DNA of 64,000 nucleotides from NCBI RefSeq assembly GCF_016862175.1, contig NZ_BOML01000017.1, positions 1 to 64,000 of the forward strand, written 5' to 3'. Below the pieces are notes generated by a model. It did no database searches. It had not been told where the DNA came from and saw only the letters and a list, made by a program, of their open reading frames with translations. The DNA comes from Paractinoplanes durhamensis. Its GTDB lineage: Bacteria > Actinomycetota > Actinomycetes > Mycobacteriales > Micromonosporaceae. Below, piece after piece: positions 50,599 to 58,543 of this stretch. Every line of letters begins with the position of its first letter. The stretch's first letter is position 1. A program made the position numbers and the translations under genes.

Positions 50599-50955
50599 GC
50601 CGACGATCCTCGCACCCGATCGGGGTCGTCCGGGGCCGGGACGCGATGAACTTCGGCTGGGCGGAGCTGCGGGACGCGTACGCCGAAAGGCTTTAAAGAA
50701 CGCCGACCGCTGGGAGCCCGCAGGCGCGCTGGGCCTGGCGGTCGTGGCCGTTGACCGAGGCGGCGACCATCAGGAGCTCGGCGAAGCCGCCGCCGGCCAC
50801 CGCGTCGGCCGAGCCCGGCGGCCCTCCCTGTGATCTGCCGATCATGTGTCGCTTCGGCAGGCCCCCCGGAAAGCTGAGCGGGGGACGGTTCTCCTCAGAT
50901 CGGCGATCGCCGCGCCGACCAGGCATCACAAGTGATCCAGCGAGGGGAGGAACGG
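50599..50955. other. Non-coding or decayed stretch
   Basis: 357 bp between the glycosyltransferase start and the second GGDEF-EAL gene. No convincing gene. A 16-residue frame at 50646-50696 ends at TAA. A minus-strand frame at 50693-50929 ends with text GGFAELLMVAASVNGHDRQA that looks helical and protein-like but has no ribosome site or recognisable family. These could be remains of a lost gene. The last 60 bp must carry the promoter of the following gene. Confidence 0.4.
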
Positions 50956-53205
50956 GTGCCGCTCGCCGCGTCCGCGCTGGCCCTGGCCCTGAGCACGACC
51001 TGGCTGGTGGCCGGCCTCGTCCACGAATGGGCCCACCCGGTGCTCGGCTGGCTGCCGCTGCCGGTGGCGTCGCTGCTGGCCGGCTACGCCTGCTGGGCCG
51101 TTGCCCGCCGCGCCGACCTGGACGCGAGCACCCGCCGCTTCTGGCTCAGCCTCACGGTCGCCTGCGGCCTGTTCACCGCCGGCATCATCGCCAACGCGGC
51201 CGACGCCACCGCCGGCCCGGCCCCGTCGCAGCGGGTCGGCCCGATCACCCTCGTCTTCTACCTGGGCGTCCTGGTCCAGATCATGTGGGCGCTGCTGCGG
51301 CTGCCGTCATGGCAGCGCAGCCGCAGCGACTGGCTCCGGTTCGGCATCGACGCCTGCGTCGTCCTGATCACCGTCGCCGCGTTCGGCTGGCGTTTCTCGC
51401 TGCGCGACCACGAGCTGTGGGTCGAGCAGACCGGCTCGCTGGGCGCGATGCTGGCCATCGGCCTGCTGGTCGGCCTGTCGATGATCACCTTCATGAAGGT
51501 CGCCTTCGCCGGCGCCGGCCAGCTGGACCGCCGGGCCACCTGGATCCTGGCGGTCGGCGCGGCCGCGGCCGGCACGGTCGGCGGCATGTCACCGTTCCTG
51601 ATCAGCCGGCCGTACCTGTCCACCAGCCTCGTCTCGGTGCCGATCGCCACGCTCGCGATCCACCTGGCCGCGGTGAGCCAGTGGCGGGCCGGTGCCACGC
51701 TGCCCCGGGACCGCCGCCGCTCCCGCCGGATCAGCGTCGTGCCCTACCTGGCGGTCGCGATCGCCGACGGCCTGCTGCTCACCACCAGCACCGCGAACCC
51801 GGACGAGACCCGGATCATGCAGACCGTCGTGGTGGCGCTGACCGTCCTGGCCGTGACCAGGCAGATCATCGCGCTGCGCGACAACAACCGGCTGATGGCG
51901 ACGGTGGAGAGCCACCAGGCGGAGCTGACCCGGCAGGCGACCACGGACAGCCTCACCGGCGTCGCGAACCGGGCCTTCCTGGAACAGCGCACCCGCGACC
52001 TGCTGGCCGAGGACCGCGAGTTCCACATGGTCCTGCTCGACCTGGACGACTTCAAGATCGTGAACGACCGGCTCGGCCACCAGGTCGGCGACCACCTGAT
52101 CATCGAGACGAGCCACCGCCTGACCGCCCTGGTCGGCCCGCACGGAACGGTCGGCCGCCTCGGCGGCGACGAGTTCGCCATCCTGCTGCCGGCCGCCGGC
52201 GACCCGGCGGCGCTGCTCGACGACCTGATCACCGAGGTCGGCCGCCCCGCCGACCTGGCCGGCAACCTCACCTCGCCCGCGGTCAGCGCCGGCGTCACCC
52301 GGAGTCAGGACGGCGACGACCCGGCCGAGCTGCTACGCCGCGCCGACGTGGCGATGTACGCGGCGAAGGCGGCCGGCGGCAACCGCTGGCAGTGGTTCGA
52401 CCCCGGCATGGACCGCGCCGCCGACGAGGCCGCCCGCCTCGCCGCCGACCTGCGCCAGGCCCTGCACCGGGGCCAGATCTTCGCCCTCTACCAGCCGATC
52501 GTCGACCTGACGACGGAAACCCCGGTCGGCGCCGAGATCCTGATGCGCTGGGACCACCCCGAGCACGGCCTGATCCCGCCGGACATCTTCATCCCGCTCG
52601 CCGAACGCACCGGCACCATCATCGAGCTGGGCCGCTGGGTGCTGGCACAGGCCTGCCGCCAGTCGGCCGAGTGGACCCGCCACTTCGGTGCCGCCGCCCC
52701 ACGCCGGATCAGCGTCAACGTCTCCGCCCACCAGCTGGCCGACCCCGCGTTCCTGACCACGGTCCGCGACATCCTGGCCGAAACGGGAGCCGACCCGACC
52801 CGCCTGATGATCGAGGTGACCGAGACCGCCGTCCTCAACGCCACGAGCGCCGCCCACCAGCTCGACGCGCTCCGCGAGCTGGGCCTGCGGGTGGCCCTGG
52901 ACGACTTCGGCACCGGCCATTCGTCATTGAGCCTGCTCCTGGACGTCCCGGTCGACGTCCTGAAGGTCGACAAGTCCTTCGTCAGCGGCGACTACGCCGA
53001 CCAGGCCGGCGCGATCGTGGTCCGCAACCTGATCAGCTTCACCGACGACTTCGGCATCGACGCGGTGGCGGAAGGCGTCGAAACCCCCGCCCAGGCCGCC
53101 CGCCTGCGCACTGCCGGCTACCACTACGCCCAGGGCTACCTGTTCGGCCGCCCGATGACCGCCGCCGCTTTCGAGGCCCTGTTCACCCCGGCCAGGGCGG
53201 CCTGA
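50956..53205 (+). CDS. Membrane GGDEF-EAL protein with EIL variant
   Basis: 749 aa. Nine or so TM segments (about 1-310), GGDEF (about 325-475) with ATTDSLTGVANRA and intact GRLGGDEFAILL, then EAL (about 495-740). The EAL signature reads GAEILMRWDHPE: Glu and Leu stay, Ala is Ile. SVNVSAHQLA, EVTETAVL, ALDDFGTGHSSLSLL, LKVDKSFV and AEGVETPAQA are kept, so metal ligands look complete. GTG start has GGGGAGG 5 bp upstream. Same overall layout as the protein at 40339-42597. Confidence 0.93.
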   Translation: MPLAASALALALSTTWLVAGLVHEWAHPVLGWLPLPVASLLAGYACWAVARRADLDASTRRFWLSLTVACGLFTAGIIANAADATAGPAPSQRVGPITLVFYLGVLVQIMWALLRLPSWQRSRSDWLRFGIDACVVLITVAAFGWRFSLRDHELWVEQTGSLGAMLAIGLLVGLSMITFMKVAFAGAGQLDRRATWILAVGAAAAGTVGGMSPFLISRPYLSTSLVSVPIATLAIHLAAVSQWRAGATLPRDRRRSRRISVVPYLAVAIADGLLLTTSTANPDETRIMQTVVVALTVLAVTRQIIALRDNNRLMATVESHQAELTRQATTDSLTGVANRAFLEQRTRDLLAEDREFHMVLLDLDDFKIVNDRLGHQVGDHLIIETSHRLTALVGPHGTVGRLGGDEFAILLPAAGDPAALLDDLITEVGRPADLAGNLTSPAVSAGVTRSQDGDDPAELLRRADVAMYAAKAAGGNRWQWFDPGMDRAADEAARLAADLRQALHRGQIFALYQPIVDLTTETPVGAEILMRWDHPEHGLIPPDIFIPLAERTGTIIELGRWVLAQACRQSAEWTRHFGAAAPRRISVNVSAHQLADPAFLTTVRDILAETGADPTRLMIEVTETAVLNATSAAHQLDALRELGLRVALDDFGTGHSSLSLLLDVPVDVLKVDKSFVSGDYADQAGAIVVRNLISFTDDFGIDAVAEGVETPAQAARLRTAGYHYAQGYLFGRPMTAAAFEALFTPARAA

Positions 53206-53379
53206 GCGGTCAGCCAACGCATTTCTTTTCCGTACGCGCCGGAATCCGCCCCCGCCGCAGCGTCCGGCGGGGTGCATGGTCACCCTCCTCACCGGCTACC
53301 GGGCGGGCCCGGCTCCCACCCGGCGGGCTGCGCCCGCAAATTCGCGGGTAGATCGCTCGTCAGAGCACGGGGCGGGCAT

Positions 53380-53751
53380 TCAGCGGGTGGCGGGCTCGTC
53401 GACGGCCAGGAGCGTGGAGAGCCGGCGCATCAGGCCGGGGCGTGGGCGGTAGTAGACCCAGCTGGCACGGCGCTCGGCGTCGACCAGGCCGGCCTCGCGC
53501 AGCACCTTCAGGTGGTGGGAGATGGTGGTGCTGGAGATCGTGAACGCCGGGGTGAGGTCGCAGACGCAGATCTCGCCGTCCGGCGCGGAGGCGATCATCG
53601 ACATCAACTGCAGCCGGATCGGGTCGCCGAGCGCCTTGAATGCCTGCGCCAGGGTGCCGGACGCCTCGGCGGGGATGCGCGCCTCCGCCAGGGGAGCGCA
53701 GCAGGGGGTCGCCTCGATGTCCGGGGGAGCCACTGCCGATGGGTTTGACAT
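53380..53751 (-). CDS. ArsR-family arsenic-type repressor
   Basis: 123 aa winged helix. TLAQAFKALGDPIRLQLMSMI opens the fold; recognition helix is TISSTTISHHLKVLREAGLV; the wing is VYYRPRPGLMRR. Cys pairs: C17-C18 (ATPCCAPL) near the N-terminus and C62-x-C64-D in EICVCDLT of the DNA-binding helix. This is the As(III) site type of Corynebacterium glutamicum ArsR (CC plus a later Cys). ATG 53751 gives a 17-residue N-terminal stretch before C17. Divergent from the flavoprotein gene; the shared 149 bp contains tandem repeats. Confidence 0.88.
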   Translation of the reverse strand: MSNPSAVAPPDIEATPCCAPLAEARIPAEASGTLAQAFKALGDPIRLQLMSMIASAPDGEICVCDLTPAFTISSTTISHHLKVLREAGLVDAERRASWVYYRPRPGLMRRLSTLLAVDEPATR

Positions 53752-53806
53752 GTGTCGAGGTTGACAGACGTCGAATCCGCATGCAAGCGTTGGCTTCGAC
53801 ACTCAT

Positions 53807-53860
53807 CGGATTCAACATCCATCGAATTCATATTCACCGAATTCAAGACTCACCGAATCC
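53807..53860. promoter_or_regulatory. Four tandem 15-16-bp repeats in the arsR-flavoprotein gap
   Basis: CGGATTCA (53807-53814), CGAATTCA (53823-53830), CGAATTCA (53838-53845) and CGAATCC (53854-53860), with periods of 16, 15 and 16 bp; a related CGAATCC lies at 53772-53778. Each unit has a TTCAA- or GAATTC-like core, as expected for ArsR/SmtB sites. The repeats lie in comparatively AT-rich DNA and probably overlap both promoters. Confidence 0.65.
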
Positions 53861-53900
53861 GTGTCCCCGTGACGCCGACCGCCAACGAGGAGTACCCGCG

Positions 53901-55295
53901 ATGAGCAGCGACGATTCCGCCACCGTCCGCCCCGACCAGTGCTGCGGCACCACCGAAGCGGCGCCGGTGACCGAGAGCCGGTCCGGTGATCTGCCGGTGG
54001 TGGTGATCGGGGCCGGCCCGGTCGGGATGGCGGCCGCCGCGCACCTGCACGAGCGGGGTCTTCCGTTCCTCGTTCTCGAAGCCGGTGACCAGGTCGGCGC
54101 CTCGGTGCGGCAGTGGGGGCACGTCGGGGTGTTCAGCCCCTGGCGCTACGACATCGACACCGCCGCCCGGCGACTGCTCGACGCGGCCGGCTGGGCCGCC
54201 CCCGACGACGATGACCTGCCGACCGGGGCCGAGTTGGTGGAGAACTACCTCCAGCCGCTCGCGAAGCTGCCCGCCCTCGCCGCCCACCTGCGCCTCGGAG
54301 CGCGGGTCGTGGCGATCAGCCGGGTCGGTGCCGACCGGGTTCGCACCGCCGGCCGCGCCGACCTGCCCTTCGTCCTGCGGCTCGCGGACGGCGCCGAGAT
54401 CACCGCGAGCGCGATCATCGACGCGTCCGGCACCTGGCGCACCCCCAACCCGCTCGGCGCCAACGGCCTGCCCGCCCACGGCGAACCGCAGGCCGCCGAC
54501 CTGATCGACCACGCCCTGCCCGATGTCATCGGCGCCGACCGCGATCGGCACGCCGGCCGGCACACCATCGTGGTCGGATCCGGGCACTCCGCCGCCAACA
54601 CCCTGCTCGATCTGGCCCGGCTGGCCGAGACCGAGCCGGGCACCCGGATCACCTGGGCCGTGCGGGGCGGTTCCGCGCAGCGGGCGTTCGGCGGGGAGGG
54701 CGCCGACGAGCTGCCCGCCCGGGGAGCGCTCGGCAGCGGCCTGCACACCCTGGTCGACGCCGGCAAACTCACCCTGGTCACCGGCTTCGGCGTGCACGCC
54801 GTGCGCCGCGACGGCGACCGCATCACCCTGGTCGCCGCGGACGGGCGCACCCTCACCGCGGACCGGGTCGTGTCGGCCACCGGATTCCGGCCGGACCACG
54901 GCATCGCCACCGAGCTCCGCCTCGACCTGGACCCGATCCTCGGCTGCACCCGCACCCTGGCCGAGCTGATCGACCCGAACCAGCACTCCTGCGGCACCGT
55001 CGCCCCGCACGGCTACCGGGAGCTGGGCCAGCCCGAGCCGAACTACTACGCGGTCGGGATGAAGTCCTACGGCCGGGCCCCGACCTTCCTGATGGCCACC
55101 GGCTACGAGCAGGTCCGCTCGATCGCCGCCGCCCTGGCCGGCGACTTCGCCGCCGCCGACGACGTGCAGCTCGACCTGCCCGAGACCGGGGTGTGCAGTG
55201 GCGACCCCGAGACCGCCCGGCAGATCGCCGCGCTGACCGGCGTGGCCGGGCTCATCAGCCTCACCCCGGCCGGCGGCGGTAGCTGCTGCTCGTGA
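53901..55295 (+). CDS. FAD/NAD(P)-binding flavoprotein, monooxygenase-like
   Basis: 464 aa. FAD motif VVVIGAGPVGMAAAAHLHERG (about 34-54), NAD(P) motif IVVGSGHSAANTLLDLARL (about 227-245) and ATGFRPDHGI, the ATG motif of flavin monooxygenase-like proteins. It has a Cys pair at each end: C14-C15 (PDQCCGT) and the last residues GGSCCS. Start ATG 53901 with GAGGAG 8 bp upstream. Overlaps the MFS gene by 4 bp (GTGA). In arsenic loci such proteins have been called ArsO; substrate not proven. Confidence 0.83.
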   Translation: MSSDDSATVRPDQCCGTTEAAPVTESRSGDLPVVVIGAGPVGMAAAAHLHERGLPFLVLEAGDQVGASVRQWGHVGVFSPWRYDIDTAARRLLDAAGWAAPDDDDLPTGAELVENYLQPLAKLPALAAHLRLGARVVAISRVGADRVRTAGRADLPFVLRLADGAEITASAIIDASGTWRTPNPLGANGLPAHGEPQAADLIDHALPDVIGADRDRHAGRHTIVVGSGHSAANTLLDLARLAETEPGTRITWAVRGGSAQRAFGGEGADELPARGALGSGLHTLVDAGKLTLVTGFGVHAVRRDGDRITLVAADGRTLTADRVVSATGFRPDHGIATELRLDLDPILGCTRTLAELIDPNQHSCGTVAPHGYRELGQPEPNYYAVGMKSYGRAPTFLMATGYEQVRSIAAALAGDFAAADDVQLDLPETGVCSGDPETARQIAALTGVAGLISLTPAGGGSCCS

Positions 55296-56494
55296 CCCAT
55301 TCCGACCGTGATGCCGGCGGGCACCGGATCCTCGTGGGCACCCTCGCCGTCACCCAGACCATCGGGTACGGCGGCCTCTACTACGCCTTCGCCGTCTTCC
55401 TCGTCCCGATCGCCGCCGACCTGCACACCTCCACCACCGTGGTGACCGGTTCCTACACCGCTTCCGTGCTCGCGGCCGCCCTGCTCGCGGTGCCGGTCGG
55501 CCGGCGGCTGGACCGGCACGGCGGGCGGGCGCTGATGACCGGCGGGTCGCTGCTCGGCGTCCTCCTGCTGGTCGCCTGGTCCGGGATCGGCCAGGTGTGG
55601 CAGCTCTACGCCGTGCAGGCCGGCATCGGCGCCGCCTCGGCGGCCAGCCTCTACGAGGCCGCCTTCGCCGTCGTCATCGCCTGGCACACACCCCGGCAGC
55701 GCTCCGCCGCGCTGCTGGCGGTGACCGTGGTCGCCGGGTTCGCGAGCACCGTGTTCCTGCCGCTGACCGGGTGGCTCGTCGAGCAGTACGGCTGGCGGAC
55801 CGCCCTGCTCGTGCTCGCCGCCGTCCAAGCGGTCACCGTGCCGCTGCACGCCGTCGTGATCCGCCGCCCACCCGCCGGCGGGCACCACGTCCGGCCCACC
55901 AGATCCGGCACCCGCGCCGCACTCGCCGACCGGGGCTTCTGGCTGCTCGCCGCCGGACTCACCGCGAACACCGCGGCGATCAGCGCCTACACCGTGCTGC
56001 TCATCCCCGCACTGATCGCCTGGCACTACCCGCCGGCGTTCGCCGCCACCATCGCCGGGCTGCTCGGCGTGCTGTCGGTTACCGGGCGGCTGCTGACCAC
56101 CGGCCTGCAACGGCGGTATCGCACCGTCACGATCACGGCCGCCGTCTTCACCGTCCAGACCGTCGCCGCGCTGCTGCTGCCCTGGGCGGCCGGCACGGCC
56201 GTGGGGGCGATCGCCGCGGTCATCGGGTTCGGCCTCGGCTTCGGCGTCGCCACCATCGCCAAACCGGTCATCCTCGCCGAGCGCTACGACACGACCCGCT
56301 ACGCGACCCTCGCCGGCGTCCTCGTCGTCCCGGGCACCCTCGCGAAGGCCGTCGCACCGCTGGCCGGGGCCGGCCTGCACGCCGCGACCGGCAGCTACAC
56401 CACCGCGCTCACCGCGATCGCCGCCTGCTGCGCGCTCGCCACCGCGGCCCTGGCCGGGCTCAGCCGTCGTCCACTGCGGACGATTCCGGCGTGA
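55292..56494 (+). CDS. MFS transporter, probable efflux
   Basis: 400 aa, about 12 TM helices. Starts HRILVGTLAVTQTIGYGGLYYAF, and the motif A-like loop VPVGRRLDRHGGRALMTGG is in the right place. The protein is the size of small drug or metalloid efflux carriers. It is coupled to the flavoprotein and apparently controlled by the divergent arsR-type gene. Neither arsenate reductase nor Acr3/ArsB is present here, so the locus is minimal or handles an unusual (oxidised or organic) arsenical. Confidence 0.85.
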   Translation: MTHSDRDAGGHRILVGTLAVTQTIGYGGLYYAFAVFLVPIAADLHTSTTVVTGSYTASVLAAALLAVPVGRRLDRHGGRALMTGGSLLGVLLLVAWSGIGQVWQLYAVQAGIGAASAASLYEAAFAVVIAWHTPRQRSAALLAVTVVAGFASTVFLPLTGWLVEQYGWRTALLVLAAVQAVTVPLHAVVIRRPPAGGHHVRPTRSGTRAALADRGFWLLAAGLTANTAAISAYTVLLIPALIAWHYPPAFAATIAGLLGVLSVTGRLLTTGLQRRYRTVTITAAVFTVQTVAALLLPWAAGTAVGAIAAVIGFGLGFGVATIAKPVILAERYDTTRYATLAGVLVVPGTLAKAVAPLAGAGLHAATGSYTTALTAIAACCALATAALAGLSRRPLRTIPA

Positions 56495-56753
56495 CCCCGC
56501 GCCGCACGCGAAAGGGGCGCTGCGGCCGTGACCAGGCGCTCAGGTCGCCCGGAGAACAACGGGGCTGATCATGCCCGTACGTTTCGGATGGTTGGGAATT
56601 TGTGCGATTTTTTTTGGCTGTCGCGGCGTCTGGGACGGGTGAGGACCAGGTTTGACGACGCCGGCTGGCTGCCGGAGGCCGCCACCGTGGCCGAGGTGAC
56701 GCTCCGCGGTGGTCAGCCGTTTGTGATGGGGGTCTGACGGATAGTTTGATGGC

Positions 56754-58343
56754 ATGACGGACGTCGTGATCGGCATCGACACCGGGACCACCGCCACCAA
56801 GGGCATCGCCGCCACCATCACCGGCGAGCTCCGAGCCCACGTTTCCGTCCACTACCCCCTTGCCGTGCCGGGGCCCGGCCGCGCCGAGCTCGACCCGGGG
56901 CACCTGCGTGACGCCGCGGTCAAAGCCCTCACCGACGTGGCCGCGGCCTGCCGGGAGAACGGGGACCGGGTGGTCGCGGTCAGCCTCAGCGCGTTCCTGC
57001 ACGGGCTGGTGCCGATGACCGCCGCCGGGGAACCGCTCGGGCCGCTGGTCACCTGGGCCGACGCCCGCTCCGGCGAGCAGTGCGACCGGATCCTCGCCGC
57101 CGGGCGGGCTCGCGCGCTGCAGGCCCGGACCGGCACGCCGGTGCACCCGATGTCGCCGCTGACCAAGCTGGCCTGGTGGCGGGACAACGACCCGTCGATC
57201 CTGCGCGACACCCCCCGCTGGGGCGGCGTCAAGGAGCTGATCCTGGCCGCGCTCACCGACGAGCCGTTCCTGCTCGACCTGTCGGTCGCCTCCGGCACCG
57301 GGCTGTACGACATCCACCAGCGGCGCTGGGACTCCGAAGCCCTGGAGATCGCCGGGGTCCGCGCCGGCCAGCTGGCCGACGTGGTGCCGACCACCACCGT
57401 GCTGCGGCTCAAGGCGGGGCTCGCGGGGCTGCCGGACGGGACCCGGCTGATCATCGGAGCCGCCGACGGGCCGCTCGCCAACCTGGGCGTCGGCGCCACC
57501 CCGGCCGGGGTCGCCGCCGTCTCGCTCGGCACCAGCGGGGCGCTGCGCACCGTCGTCGACCGGCCCACCGCCGACGCCGACGGCCGGCTGTTCTGCTACG
57601 CGCTCACCGAGGACCGGTGGGTGATCGGCGGGGCGGTCAACAACGCCGGGTCCGTCGTGCGGTGGGCGGGGCAGAGTTTCGCGTCCGGCTTCGAACGGCC
57701 CGGCGCCGAAGGGGAGGACGCCGACGAGCGCGACGCCGCCCTGCTCATGGAGGCACAGGGGGTGCCGCCCGGCAGCGACGGGCTGCTCTGCCTGCCCTAC
57801 CTGCTGGGGGAGCGGGCGCCCTGGTGGCGGTCCGGGCTGCGTGGGGCCTACCTCGGGCTGCGCCGCGAGCACGGGCGCGCCCACCTGGTGCGCTCGGCGG
57901 TCGAAGGGGTCTGCCAGCAGCTGGCGCTGGTGCGGGACTCGTTCGCCGGCGAAGGGTTCGCGGTCACCGAGGTGCGGGCCACCGGCGGAGCGGTCGCCTC
58001 CGAGCTGTGGGTGGGGGTGCTCGCGGCCGCGCTCGACCTGCCGGTCGCGGTCGCCGACACCCCGGAGGGCACCGCGCTCGGGGCCTGCCTGCTCGGCTGG
58101 CACGCTCTCGGCGAGCTGCCCGACCTCGACCACGCCGCGGCGCTCATCGCGATCGGCAAACCGACCGTGCCCGACCCGGCGAACGCCGCCCTCTACGCCC
58201 GGCTGCGACCGCTCGTCGAGAAGTCCGCGCTCGCCATGCTCGACACCGTCAAGGAGCTCGACCGGCTCGCCCCGCAGCCGACGCCTGCGATTCCCGTCAC
58301 CGGTGGCCGCGTTGACGCCACACACGGCAGTGAGAAAGCATGA
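56754..58343 (+). CDS. FGGY-family carbohydrate kinase (gluconokinase-like)
   Basis: 529 aa ASKHA kinase. VVIGIDTGTTATKGIAATI is the phosphate-1 motif, SAFLHGLVPM and TWADARSGEQ are FGGY family blocks, GAADGPLANLGVG carries the catalytic region, and VSLGTSGALRTV and RATGGAVASELWVGVLAAAL the adenosine part. Gluconokinase is the best guess by similarity to TWAD-type members. The last 20 bp overlap the probable 5' part of the cobalamin riboswitch. It is 260 bp from the MFS gene. Confidence 0.88.
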   Translation: MTDVVIGIDTGTTATKGIAATITGELRAHVSVHYPLAVPGPGRAELDPGHLRDAAVKALTDVAAACRENGDRVVAVSLSAFLHGLVPMTAAGEPLGPLVTWADARSGEQCDRILAAGRARALQARTGTPVHPMSPLTKLAWWRDNDPSILRDTPRWGGVKELILAALTDEPFLLDLSVASGTGLYDIHQRRWDSEALEIAGVRAGQLADVVPTTTVLRLKAGLAGLPDGTRLIIGAADGPLANLGVGATPAGVAAVSLGTSGALRTVVDRPTADADGRLFCYALTEDRWVIGGAVNNAGSVVRWAGQSFASGFERPGAEGEDADERDAALLMEAQGVPPGSDGLLCLPYLLGERAPWWRSGLRGAYLGLRREHGRAHLVRSAVEGVCQQLALVRDSFAGEGFAVTEVRATGGAVASELWVGVLAAALDLPVAVADTPEGTALGACLLGWHALGELPDLDHAAALIAIGKPTVPDPANAALYARLRPLVEKSALAMLDTVKELDRLAPQPTPAIPVTGGRVDATHGSEKA

Positions 58344-58500
58344 CTGCCGAGCGGTAGCGGAGGAACACCGGTGTGAATCCGGGGCGGTCCCGCCACTGTG
58401 ACCGGGTAGCGACCTGCGTCAACTCGCCACGGCCTGGGAGGGCTGGAAGGCGCGCGGGCCTGCGCTGATCCGGGAGTCAGGAGACTCCGGCCGCTCGTGA
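58318..58500 (+). promoter_or_regulatory. Cobalamin (B12) riboswitch
   Basis: The conserved core reads GGAACACCGGTGTGAATCCGG (58361-58381, close to the consensus) and CCGCCACTGTGACCGG (58390-58405), and the B12 box appears as GAGTCAGGAGACTC at 58474-58487. A 5' hairpin CGGCAG ... CTGCCG lies at 58325-58349. The exact 5' limit is uncertain. It is 44 bp before the chelatase start, so binding adenosylcobalamin should switch off the whole chl-cobO-cobB row. Confidence 0.95.
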
Positions 58501-58543
58501 CACCGGTCGCGCGGGCGTGGACACCCGTGCAGAAGGGACTTTC

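Noticed and set aside
56528..56737. 69-codon frame between the MFS and FGGY genes
   Set aside because: No ribosome site, no recognisable domain, and an abrupt AT-rich patch inside; left as unexplained gap.
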